Assembly (NCBI GenBank): GCA_030594665.1
Contig: JAUVET010000044.1
Span: forward strand, 1-8,971
Origin: Methanosarcinaceae archaeon
Lineage (GTDB): Archaea > Halobacteriota > Methanosarcinia > Methanosarcinales > Methanosarcinaceae
Reading direction: 5' to 3'
DNA length: 8,971 bases
The position numbers and the translations under genes were made by a program. Below the pieces are notes generated by a model. The model did no database searches. It was given only the letters and a program-made list of their open reading frames with translations, and was not told the DNA's origin. Shown here piece after piece: positions 1 to 5,917 of the stretch (positions are counted from its first letter, which is position 1; every line of letters starts with the position of its first letter).

Positions 1-34
1 ATTAGAGTTTATATTTAGAGGAGATGAATTTAAC

Positions 35-823
35 ATGCAAATGGCACCACAGATGGGATATGACAGGGCAATTACTGTCTTTAGTCCTGATGGCAGGCTC
101 TTTCAGGTAGAGTACGCCAGGGAAGCAGTAAAGCGAGGTACAACAGCAGTTGGAGTAAAAGCAAAAGACGGAGTAGTGCTGCTCGTTGATAAAAGAATAA
201 CAAGCAGGTTGATCGAAGCCGAATCCATTGAAAAGATATTCCAGATCGATGAACATGTTGGTGCTGCCACATCCGGTCTTGTTGCTGATGCACGGGCACT
301 TATTGACAGGGCAAGGGTTGAATCACAGATCAATAGGGTTTCATACGATGAACCCATCGGTGTTGAGGTCCTTGCAAAGAAGATATGTGACCACAAGCAG
401 ACATACACACAGTATGGCGGTGTTCGCCCTTACGGGACAGCGCTTTTAATAGCAGGTGTCGATGATCATAAACCCAGGTTGTTCGAAACTGATCCAAGCG
501 GAGCACTTTTGGAATACAAGGCAACAGCCATCGGTGCAGGTCGAAATGCAGTTGTTGAAGTATTTGAAAAAAAACATGATGATAACATGGATATCGAATC
601 TGCCATCATACTCGGTCTTGACGCACTTTACAATGCTGCTGAAGGAAAGCTTGATGCTGAAACTCTTGAAGTTGGTTTGGTTGCACTTGAAAACAAGCAG
701 TTTAAGAAACTTACATCCGAAGAAGTGGAATCCTATGTGTCACAAGTTCTTGAAATGCACATAGATGAAGAATCAGATGAAGAAGAAACTGATGAAAATA
801 GTGAAGATGATAACGAAGAGTAA
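35..823 (+). CDS. psmA: 20S proteasome alpha subunit
   Basis: Alpha subunit of the archaeal 20S proteasome, which forms the outer heptameric rings that gate the cytoplasmic degradation chamber and dock the PAN/Cdc48 ATPases. The 262-aa product opens with the alpha-type N-terminus [21 protein letters not shown] (residues 8 onward), including the YDR gate motif at 9-11. Other family motifs are [11 protein letters not shown] near 77-87, QYGGVRPYG near 126-134 and [17 protein letters not shown] near 151-167. The ATG at 35 is preceded by a GAGGAGAT Shine-Dalgarno sequence at 19-26; an in-frame ATG at 41 is a less likely start. The usual alpha fold ends near residue 240; residues 243-262 form an extra tail made almost entirely of Asp and Glu. 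The gene leads the superoperon, as in other Euryarchaeota. The family call is very secure; the role of the acidic tail is unknown. Confidence 0.98.
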   Translation: MQMAPQMGYDRAITVFSPDGRLFQVEYAREAVKRGTTAVGVKAKDGVVLLVDKRITSRLIEAESIEKIFQIDEHVGAATSGLVADARALIDRARVESQINRVSYDEPIGVEVLAKKICDHKQTYTQYGGVRPYGTALLIAGVDDHKPRLFETDPSGALLEYKATAIGAGRNAVVEVFEKKHDDNMDIESAIILGLDALYNAAEGKLDAETLEVGLVALENKQFKKLTSEEVESYVSQVLEMHIDEESDEEETDENSEDDNEE

Positions 824-840
824 TGTTAAAATGATAGAAT

Positions 841-920
841 GTTAATGTTAAACATTATTGTTAAACAATGTTATTGTTAAACGTTAATGTTATTGTTAAC
901 ATTAACATTTTAACATTAAC
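841..920. repeat. GTTAATGTTA/TAACATTAAC inverted-repeat array between psmA and SBDS
   Basis: GTTAATGTTA occurs at 841-850 and 883-892, and its exact reverse complement TAACATTAAC at 897-906 and 911-920. The inner pair forms a 10-bp stem with a 4-nt loop, and the outer pair can close around it. A third small inverted repeat, ATTGTT-A-AACAAT, lies at 857-869. Together the arms could fold as a three-way junction in RNA or a cruciform in DNA, or serve as clustered binding sites for a dimeric regulator around the core GTTAA. The array starts 17 nt after the psmA stop and sits upstream of a possible TATA box for the SBDS gene, so control of readthrough or of an internal promoter is plausible. That role is inferred. 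Confidence 0.75.
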
Positions 921-943
921 ATAATACTTAAAATGAATATCAC

Positions 944-953
944 TTTAAAATAT
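944..953 (+). promoter_or_regulatory. Possible TATA box upstream of the SBDS gene
   Basis: TTTAAAATAT lies about 36-45 nt before the ATG at 989. Initiation some 25 nt downstream would give a short leader that still contains the Shine-Dalgarno sequence. AT-rich context makes chance matches common, so this is tentative. Confidence 0.3.
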
Positions 954-988
954 TAGATCATATTTTAATTATAAAGAAGGTGTTAAGA

Positions 989-1681
989 ATGGTATCTCTC
1001 GATAATTCCGTAACTGCAAGGCTTAAGAAAGGCGGTAAGCATTTTGAAGTGGCTGTTGATCCGGATGGAGCATTTGCATTTAAGAGAGGGGAAGATGTCA
1101 AGATCGAAGATATCCTCGCTGTTGAATCAATATTTGAAGATATGAGCAGTGGCGACCATGTTGCAGAATCTGACCTTGAGAAGGCATTTGGTACAGGCGA
1201 CGTATTTGAAATTGCAACAAATATCATCCAACACGGTGAATTACAACTTACAAAAGAGCAGAGAAAACACATTCTTGAAGAGAAGACAAAACAAGTCATA
1301 AGTACAATTGCACAGAATGCGATCAATCCACAAACAAGGACACCACATCCACCTGCACGGATCGAAAAGGCGATGGAAGAAGCAAAAATACGTATCGACC
1401 CACTAAAAAGCGTGGACGAACAGGTCAATATTGTAATGAAAGCGATCCGACCGATCATACCGATCCGGTTTGAAGAAGTTGATATCGCAATTAAAATTCC
1501 TGCAAATTATGCAGCTAAAGCATACGGTGATATCGCAAGTTTCGGTCAATTGCAAAAGCAGGAGTGGCAGAATGACGGTTCATGGGTTGCAGTTGTGAAG
1601 ATTCCTGCAGGATTGCAAAACGACTTTTACGGTCTTGTCAACCATTTGACAAAGGGCGATGCTGAAACCAAGCTCTTATAA
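989..1681 (+). CDS. Ribosome maturation protein SBDS (Sdo1 homologue)
   Basis: Archaeal homologue of the Shwachman-Bodian-Diamond syndrome protein/Sdo1. In eukaryotes this protein works with an EF-2-like GTPase to release the anti-association factor eIF6 from the large ribosomal subunit. The 230-aa product has the expected three domains: an N-terminal FYSH domain (about 1-85, beginning MVSLDNSVTARLKKGGKHFE), a helical middle domain (about 86-160, with the conserved stretch NPQTRTPHPPARIEKAMEEA at 113-132) and a ferredoxin-like C-terminal domain (about 162-230). The ATG at 989 is preferred over an in-frame GTG at 980, because the GAAGGTG Shine-Dalgarno at 975-981 is well spaced for 989 and overlaps 980. 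It is followed 11 nt later by rrp4. The position between psmA and the exosome genes is the classical archaeal arrangement. Confidence 0.95.
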   Translation: MVSLDNSVTARLKKGGKHFEVAVDPDGAFAFKRGEDVKIEDILAVESIFEDMSSGDHVAESDLEKAFGTGDVFEIATNIIQHGELQLTKEQRKHILEEKTKQVISTIAQNAINPQTRTPHPPARIEKAMEEAKIRIDPLKSVDEQVNIVMKAIRPIIPIRFEEVDIAIKIPANYAAKAYGDIASFGQLQKQEWQNDGSWVAVVKIPAGLQNDFYGLVNHLTKGDAETKLL

Positions 1682-1692
1682 GAGGCTACATA

Positions 1693-2466
1693 ATGAACAA
1701 AAAAATAGTTATACCTGGTCAATTTTTATCAAGTGATATCAAAAATGCCGGATCAGGAACATACGTTGATGATGGAAAAGTATATTCTCTTTTGTACGGA
1801 ATATTGAATGACAAGAGACGGATCAATGTTCTACCTTTTTCCGGAAAATACATTCCTTCCAGAAATGATCTTGTGATCGGGACTGTGATAGTAGTAACTC
1901 CTTCGAACTGGATATTTGAGCTCGGTTCAGCATATGACGGATTACTTCATGTTTCTGAATTCCCAAGAAGGATAAGATCAGATGAAATGAAAGGTGTCAT
2001 GAGTATAGGTGACTCTGCTATCATTCGTATTAAGGATGTTAATCCGGCAATGAAAGTTGAAATTACTATGCGCGAGAGAGGACTGCGAGTGATCAAACAC
2101 GGCAGGGTGATCGAGATCATGCCAACAAAAGTACCGAGACTTATCGGACACAGTGGTTCTATGATCTCAATGTTAAAGAATGAGACAAATTGCGAGATAT
2201 TTGTCGGACAAAATGGCAGGGTCTGGATAAATGGAAAAGACAATGACATGGATCGTCTTGGTGAAGCGATCAATATGATCTCAAGCAATTCAAACGCTTC
2301 CGGATTAACTGAGATGGTTTTTAAGTTTTTAAGAAATGAAAACAATGTCGAAGATGATGTAGATACGAACACAGTTTTAGAAGATGTTGAAAATACACCG
2401 GCGGATGATGCCGGAGAAGTGCCTGAAGATACATCCAGGAAAATCGACATGTTGCTAGACCCCTAA
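1693..2466 (+). CDS. rrp4: Exosome RNA-binding cap subunit Rrp4
   Basis: RNA-binding cap subunit of the archaeal exosome, which sits on the Rrp41-Rrp42 ring and threads RNA into the phosphorolytic channel. The 257-aa product shows an N-terminal domain with VIPGQFL (6-12), an S1 domain (about 58-128, containing GSAYDGLLHVSEFP at 78-91) and a KH domain (about 140-200, with the GxxG-type loop LIGHSGSMI at 150-158). The tail from about residue 218 is acidic and low in complexity, and extends past the KH domain. The ATG at 1693 is preceded by AGAGG at 1681-1685, which overlaps the SBDS stop and suggests translational coupling. The S1-KH combination distinguishes it from the other cap protein, Csl4. 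Confidence 0.96.
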   Translation: MNKKIVIPGQFLSSDIKNAGSGTYVDDGKVYSLLYGILNDKRRINVLPFSGKYIPSRNDLVIGTVIVVTPSNWIFELGSAYDGLLHVSEFPRRIRSDEMKGVMSIGDSAIIRIKDVNPAMKVEITMRERGLRVIKHGRVIEIMPTKVPRLIGHSGSMISMLKNETNCEIFVGQNGRVWINGKDNDMDRLGEAINMISSNSNASGLTEMVFKFLRNENNVEDDVDTNTVLEDVENTPADDAGEVPEDTSRKIDMLLDP

Positions 2467-2488
2467 AATGAATGATCTGTTTTTAGGG
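2461..2488 (+). other. Hairpin overlapping the rrp4 stop codon
   Basis: CCCTAAAA at 2461-2468, which contains the rrp4 TAA stop, is the perfect complement of TTTTAGGG at 2481-2488, with a 12-nt loop. There is no T-run after it, so it does not look like an intrinsic terminator. It could be an RNA processing or stability element in the 85-nt rrp4-rrp41 spacer. That role is inferred. Confidence 0.45.
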
Positions 2489-2551
2489 TTTAGAAGATTA
2501 GAGAAGAATGAGAGAAACAAGATATATTAAATTCAAGTTGGAGATTAGATT

Positions 2552-3502
2552 ATGAGTAAACCAGAGAAATTTTTCGATGATGACGGTTTGCGTCTTGATG
2601 GAAGACGTGTCGATGAGATCAGACCGATGAAAATAGAGGTAGGAGTTCTTTCAAGGGCTGATGGTTCCTGTTATCTTGAATGGGGTAACAATAAAGTAAT
2701 AGCAGGTGTTTTCGGACCAAGGGAATTACACCCACGCAGAATGCAGCGTCCGGATACTGCAATTGTAAGATATAGATATAGTATGGCTGCATTCTCGGTA
2801 GAAGACAGGATCCGACCTGGTCCGAACAGGCGGGCTACTGAGATCTCAAAGGTGAGTCGCGAGGCGTTTGAACCTGTTGTCCTGACACATTTATACCCGG
2901 GTGCCGTTATTGATGTTTTTGCTGAAGTACTTCAGGCAGATGCCGGAACAAGAACTGCTGCGATCAATGCAGCTGCTATTGCGCTTGCAGATGCAGGAAT
3001 TCCAATGAAAGGACTTGTATCGTCATGTGCTGTCGGTAAAGTTGATGGAAAGCTTGTGCTTGACCTGGGCAAAGATGAAGATAATTATGGTGATGCGGAT
3101 CTTCCTGTTGCAATGACACAGGATGGAGATATCACATTGATCCAGATGGACGGAAATCTTACACAGGATGAGTTCAAAGAAGCAATGGAAATGGTTAAGG
3201 TAGGATGTAAACAGATCCTTGATATCCAGCGCGAAGCACTAAAAAATAAGTTCAGTCAGTTCGATTCCGAAGAGGCAAAAGAGGATTTGATGACTGAAGA
3301 TGAGACAGAAGTTGAAACTGAAGATGAGGCGGAGGTTGAGGCTGAAACTGAGACTGAAGATGAAACAGAGGTTGAAGCTGAAGATGAAACCACTGAAACC
3401 GAAGAAGAAGTTGAAAAAGTCAAGAAAGATGATGAGAATGACGACGAGCCTGACGAAAAGACTGATGATGAAGATGTAGAGGAAGGTGAGACAAATGAGT
3501 GA
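2552..3502 (+). CDS. rrp41: Exosome catalytic subunit Rrp41, with long acidic tail
   Basis: Catalytic RNase PH-fold subunit of the archaeal exosome, performing phosphate-dependent 3'-5' RNA degradation and, in reverse, tailing. The core (about 1-237) carries LRLDGRRVDEIRPM (13-26), the RNA-binding arginines in GPNRRATE (R93, R94), the phosphate-site segment AGTRTAAINAA (131-141, R134) and the catalytic aspartate segment GDADLPVAM (180-188, D183 by family comparison). Typical family length is about 245 aa, but this product is 316 aa. Residues 239-316 are an Asp/Glu-rich tail that includes an imperfect 8-residue repeat of the form DE(T/A)EVE(T/A)E. The ATG at 2552 follows GGAG at 2540-2543. The last 8 nt overlap the rrp42 start. 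The enzyme call is secure; the tail's role is unknown. Confidence 0.97.
   Translation: MSKPEKFFDDDGLRLDGRRVDEIRPMKIEVGVLSRADGSCYLEWGNNKVIAGVFGPRELHPRRMQRPDTAIVRYRYSMAAFSVEDRIRPGPNRRATEISKVSREAFEPVVLTHLYPGAVIDVFAEVLQADAGTRTAAINAAAIALADAGIPMKGLVSSCAVGKVDGKLVLDLGKDEDNYGDADLPVAMTQDGDITLIQMDGNLTQDEFKEAMEMVKVGCKQILDIQREALKNKFSQFDSEEAKEDLMTEDETEVETEDEAEVEAETETEDETEVEAEDETTETEEEVEKVKKDDENDDEPDEKTDDEDVEEGETNE
3299..3382 (+). repeat. 24-nt degenerate tandem repeat encoding the acidic tail of Rrp41
   Basis: The coding sequence repeats a unit translating as DE(T/A)EVE(T/A)E at residues 250-257, 258-265 and 270-277, with a TETE insertion between the second and third copies and a decayed fourth copy following. 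Repeats of this kind can change copy number by slippage or recombination, so tail length may vary between strains. Confidence 0.7.
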
Positions 3503-4274
3503 AGTTCTATCAAACCTCAAGAAAGATTATGTTTATAATCTGATGCTTAAAGGTGAGCGAGAGGATGGTCGTGCATTTGATGAAATGCGGGATATCACAG
3601 TTGAGACCAATGTTATCGATAAAGCTGAAGGGTCTGCCAGAGTACAATATGGAAATACCCTGGTTATGGTTGGTGTGAAACTTCAACTCGGCACTCCGTT
3701 CCCGGATTCACCGGATGTTGGTGTAATTATCACTAGTCTTGAGTTGAACCCAATTGCATCACCAACTTTTGAATCAGGACCTCCACGGGAAAATGCGATT
3801 GAGATGGCTCGTGTGACGGACCGTGGAATCCGTGAATCAGGCGCAATTGATTTAAAGAAGTTGTGTATTACGGAAGGAGAGAAAGTCTGGATGATATTCA
3901 TAGATGTGCATGTGCTGAATGATGAAGGTAACATTCTTGATGCTGCATCTATTGGTGCAATTGCTGCGCTTATGACTGCGACTATTCCGGCCGAACGTGA
4001 AGGTGTGGGCGAAGATTCCCCAATGCCGATTCGTGAAATGCCGGTCGGTATTTCGCTGGTTGATATCGGTGGCGAGTTAATGGTTGACCCCGGACGCAAT
4101 GAAGAGGCGGTTTGTGATACAAAGATCTCGATCACATCCAATCAGGATGGTTCTATATGTGCCATGCAAAAAAGCGGTGAAGGTGCATTATCAGAAGAAC
4201 AGGTACTAAAAGCAGTCACTATTGCATGTGAAAAAGCTGCGAAAGTGCGAGAGAACCACCTCTTGAATATATAA
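3495..4274 (+). CDS. rrp42: Exosome non-catalytic ring subunit Rrp42
   Basis: Structural RNase PH-fold partner of Rrp41 in the hexameric exosome ring. It has no phosphorolytic activity alone but shapes the RNA-binding and active-site surface. The 259-aa product has the family features REDGRAFDEMRDI (22-34), GSARVQYGNTLVMVGVK (46-62), LNPIASPTFESGPPREN (84-100), VTDRGIRESGAIDL (107-120) and VDIGGELMVDPGRNEEAVCD (189-208). In that last segment the Rrp41 catalytic motif is replaced by the usual Rrp42 sequence. The ATG at 3495 is preferred to the in-frame GTG at 3486, because GGAAGGTGA at 3481-3489 is a good Shine-Dalgarno sequence for it. Start and rrp41 stop overlap by 8 nt, indicating translational coupling and balanced production of the two ring subunits. 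Length is normal, with no acidic extension. Confidence 0.97.
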   Translation: MSEVLSNLKKDYVYNLMLKGEREDGRAFDEMRDITVETNVIDKAEGSARVQYGNTLVMVGVKLQLGTPFPDSPDVGVIITSLELNPIASPTFESGPPRENAIEMARVTDRGIRESGAIDLKKLCITEGEKVWMIFIDVHVLNDEGNILDAASIGAIAALMTATIPAEREGVGEDSPMPIREMPVGISLVDIGGELMVDPGRNEEAVCDTKISITSNQDGSICAMQKSGEGALSEEQVLKAVTIACEKAAKVRENHLLNI

Positions 4275-4308
4275 ATGATTTGATCCACAATTAAAGGAGA
4301 TATTATTC

Positions 4309-4599
4309 ATGGCAAAAAAGTTTACACGAAAAGGGCGTGTGTCCAGATCGGCAGGGCGGTTTGGTACACGTTACGGTAGAAGAGACCGGAAATTAATTGC
4401 AGATATTGAAGATCGCATGAAGATGCCGCACATTTGTTCAAATTGTGCACGTCCTAATGTGAAAAGAGTTGGTACCGGAATATGGAAATGTACCAAATGT
4501 GGTCACACCTTTGCAGGTGGAACATATTTACCAACCACAACTGTTGGCCAGACTGTTATGCGTACTGTTAAAAAAGCCACAGAACAGGTAGTAGAGTAG
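4309..4599 (+). CDS. rpl37ae: Large ribosomal subunit protein L37Ae (eL43)
   Basis: Small zinc-binding ribosomal protein of the large subunit. The 96-aa product has a very basic N-terminus ([20 protein letters not shown]) and a C2-C2 zinc ribbon, CSNC at residues 43-46 and CTKC at 61-64. After the ribbon comes the family segment [13 protein letters not shown] (65-77). The ATG at 4309 follows a clear AAAGGAGA Shine-Dalgarno at 4293-4300. It lies 34 nt after rrp42 and 6 nt before rpoP, the standard order in this superoperon. Length and motifs are those of the family. Confidence 0.96.
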   Translation: MAKKFTRKGRVSRSAGRFGTRYGRRDRKLIADIEDRMKMPHICSNCARPNVKRVGTGIWKCTKCGHTFAGGTYLPTTTVGQTVMRTVKKATEQVVE

Positions 4600-4605
4600 G
4601 TTATT

Positions 4606-4743
4606 ATGGGATACAAATGCACTCGATGCAAGCGGGATGTCGAGATAGATTATGAGTATACTGGAATCCGGTGTCCGTATTGTGGACATCGGATCATCGT
4701 AAAAGAGCGACCAACCACTATAAAACCTGTCAAGGCAGAGTAA
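4606..4743 (+). CDS. rpoP: DNA-directed RNA polymerase subunit P (Rpb12-like)
   Basis: Zinc-ribbon subunit of the archaeal RNA polymerase, equivalent to eukaryotic Rpb12/RPABC4, thought to support assembly of the large subunits. The product is only 45 aa: [15 protein letters not shown], then [16 protein letters not shown]. The zinc ligands are C5, C8, C23 and C26. Its length and the RCPYCGxRI signature are typical. The ATG at 4606 follows the rpl37ae stop by 6 nt, and the TAA at 4741-4743 is 5 nt before the Brix gene, so translational coupling is likely. It is easily missed because of its size, and another reading frame runs open across it. Confidence 0.93.
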   Translation: MGYKCTRCKRDVEIDYEYTGIRCPYCGHRIIVKERPTTIKPVKAE

Positions 4744-4748
4744 GAAGT

Positions 4749-5213
4749 ATGCTTATTACTTCTTCTCGCAAACCATCCAACAGAACTCGCACTTTGTGTA
4801 AATACTTAGCTACCTTTTTTAATTGCGAGTACATAAACCGGGGAAAAATGGGCATGGGCACGGTGCTTAACCTTGCACATGACAATCCCCTCTTAATTGC
4901 AGGGGAATTTCACGGAAATCCGGGAAGTCTTGCGATATATGATAGCAATGGTCTTTGTTTGCTGTCAATTCACATGACGGTTTCTTATCCTGATAATTCC
5001 AAATTCTCAAAATTAAAGCTGCTTGAGCCTGTTATTGTAGGTCGTGGTAAACTTGCCAGTGCAATAGCAAACAGCCTTTCATTACAACTTGCTGATAAAC
5101 CATCCAGTCCACGTTGTGTCATAGTCAATGATGGTATAATAGATTTCATTGATTCCGGCAAACTTCTTTTAAAGATCAATGTAAAAAGTCTCAAATTGGA
5201 TTTTATGGAGTGA
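4749..5213 (+). CDS. Brix-domain rRNA-processing protein (Imp4-like)
   Basis: Archaeal Brix-domain protein related to eukaryotic Imp4/Rpf1-type ribosome biogenesis factors, expected to bind rRNA during ribosomal assembly. The 154-aa product starts LITSSRKPSNRTRTLCKYLA, the characteristic Brix opening (S/T-S-R-K/R-P-S-x-R-T-R). It continues with INRGKMGMGTVL (29-40), the LLIAGEFHGNPGSLAIYD segment (48-65), and ends in short beta-strand-rich sequence. The ATG at 4749 is chosen because homologues start there. The same frame is open further upstream to 4671, but that extension would lie inside rpoP. There is no strong Shine-Dalgarno sequence, so reinitiation after rpoP (5-nt gap) is likely. Its stop overlaps the pcc1 GTG by 4 nt. 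Confidence 0.9.
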   Translation: MLITSSRKPSNRTRTLCKYLATFFNCEYINRGKMGMGTVLNLAHDNPLLIAGEFHGNPGSLAIYDSNGLCLLSIHMTVSYPDNSKFSKLKLLEPVIVGRGKLASAIANSLSLQLADKPSSPRCVIVNDGIIDFIDSGKLLLKINVKSLKLDFME

Positions 5214-5473
5214 ATAAATTGAAGTTCAAGGCTGAATTTGTTTTTGAAACGGATGATGCATGTTCGATCTACGAAGCAGTATTGCCGGAACTTGAAACTC
5301 CTGTGTCTGATCGGTCAATTATTGGAATGAAGGTTAGTGGTTCAAACCTTGTCCTGAGTGTTGAGACAGAAGATGTGGTGTCCATGCGTTCGGCTTTGAA
5401 TACGTGGTTGCGTTTGATACAGATCGCAGATGAGGTATGTCAGGTCACGGATAATGAATGCGGTTGCTTTTGA
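5210..5473 (+). CDS. pcc1: KEOPS complex subunit Pcc1
   Basis: Dimerising subunit of the KEOPS complex, which makes the universal t6A modification on ANN-decoding tRNAs together with Kae1, Bud32 and Cgi121. The 87-aa product fits Pcc1: KAEFVFETDDACSIYEAVLPE (8-28), a central beta region, and the signature DVVSMRSALNTWLRLIQIADEV (55-76). The GTG at 5210 overlaps the Brix TGA (GTGA). A TTG at 5219 is an alternative and is better spaced from GGAG at 5207-5210, which would remove three residues. The last 11 residues (CQVTDNECGCF) contain three cysteines and extend beyond the usual helix. This is the last gene of the uninterrupted part of the superoperon. Confidence 0.92.
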   Translation: MNKLKFKAEFVFETDDACSIYEAVLPELETPVSDRSIIGMKVSGSNLVLSVETEDVVSMRSALNTWLRLIQIADEVCQVTDNECGCF

Positions 5474-5476
5474 TGA

Positions 5477-5496
5477 GGATTGAAATCCCTTTTTTG
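5477..5496 (+). terminator. Candidate terminator after pcc1
   Basis: GGAT-TGAA-ATCC forms a small hairpin at 5477-5488, followed by C and six T residues at 5490-5495. Archaeal polymerase stops readily at T-runs, with or without a stem. The position, 4 nt after the pcc1 stop, supports an operon end here. The stem is short, so the T-run may matter more. Confidence 0.5.
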
Positions 5497-5513
5497 TTTA
5501 GCTGGTTTCGATA

Positions 5514-5626
5514 ACTCACTTTCCGAATCATTTGTTTAATCATTTCGAAAACCATAATCAGCCGACCGACATTATTCAAGGTTTAAGAAAAGAGTTGTTT
5601 TCAAAATATACTTCTGGAAAGTGAGT
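5514..5626. repeat. 113-bp segment bounded by an 11-bp inverted repeat
   Basis: ACTCACTTTCC at 5514-5524 is the exact reverse complement of GGAAAGTGAGT at 5616-5626; two more outer bases match after one mismatch. The interior contains further partial complements (for example GAAAAC and GTTTTC). It could be a decayed miniature transposable element or a structured RNA. No target-site duplication is evident, so the call is tentative. Confidence 0.45.
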
Positions 5627-5715
5627 GATATACCACTCCGCAAGTATAATTTCGAATCACAGATGACTCAAGATGTTCATTATAAAAAAATAAGTATGGC
5701 TTCTTGAGAGTAAAA

Positions 5716-5785
5716 TTCCGGCCACAGAGTACACAGAGGGCACAGAGATTGTAGCAACTTTTCCTCTGTTTCCTCTGTGGCGGAA
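5716..5785. repeat. CACAGAG/CTCTGTG palindromic intergenic element
   Basis: The left arm, TTCCGGCCACAGAG then ACAGAGG (5716-5739), pairs with CCTCTGT then CTCTGTGGCGGAA (5763-5785). The stem is about 20 bp, with one bulged G and a 3-nt internal mismatch, and the loop is about 23 nt. Elements of this look, whose spurious translations contain LCVLCG, are familiar from intergenic DNA of many archaea and bacteria; that recognition is from memory. Function is unknown. Confidence 0.6.
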
Positions 5786-5854
5786 AGTTACAAAAATCAG
5801 TCACGGTTTCGTATAAAATATCGATGCACAGATCAAATTGCCAGACCCCGTGCA

Positions 5855-5877
5855 GCAACCCGCCGCAGGCGGATTGC
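5855..5877. repeat. GC-rich hairpin (CCGCC-GCA-GGCGG)
   Basis: CCGCC at 5860-5864 and GGCGG at 5868-5872 enclose a GCA loop; beyond one mismatch GCAA (5855-5858) pairs with TTGC (5874-5877). It stands out in AT-rich surroundings and lies about 40 nt past the stop of the minus-strand membrane protein gene. No T-run follows on that strand within the hairpin's immediate neighbourhood. Confidence 0.5.
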
Positions 5878-5917
5878 CCCAGCATTAAAAATCGCTAAAC
5901 AAATACTTTTTTTATTT

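Larger units (their letters stand above)
5474..5917. other. Gene-free spacer made of repeats and palindromes
   Basis: No credible gene lies here. From left to right it holds the candidate terminator, a segment bounded by an 11-bp inverted repeat (5514-5626), a CACAGAG/CTCTGTG palindromic element (5716-5785) and a GC-rich hairpin (5855-5877). The 94-aa open frame on the minus strand (5601-5885) is a by-product of the palindromic element. The region looks like the left edge of the insert separating pcc1 from prefoldin beta. Confidence 0.7.

Noticed and set aside
841..920. CRISPR-like reading of the GTTAA repeats
   Set aside because: Units are about 10 bp, irregularly spaced and in inverted orientation, with no uniform spacers and no cas genes.
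980..988. GTG start for SBDS at 980
   Set aside because: The Shine-Dalgarno sequence overlaps it, and the SBDS family begins at MVSL, the ATG at 989.
2522..2531. Internal TATA box before rrp41
   Set aside because: The AT-rich match is weak and would leave almost no leader, although a Shine-Dalgarno sequence is present; not strong enough to list.
3256..3513. Serine-rich minus-strand frame opposite the Rrp41 tail
   Set aside because: It is the antisense shadow of GAA/GAT-rich repeat codons, without independent support.
4671..4748. Upstream extension of the Brix frame to 4671
   Set aside because: It lies inside rpoP in another frame; Brix homologues begin at the LITSSRKPS segment, matching the ATG at 4749.
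5601..5885. 94-aa open frame on the minus strand
   Set aside because: It is the translation of the CACAGAG palindromic element and flanking spacer (contains LCALCVLCG), has no domain and no Shine-Dalgarno sequence, and is a familiar type of spurious protein.
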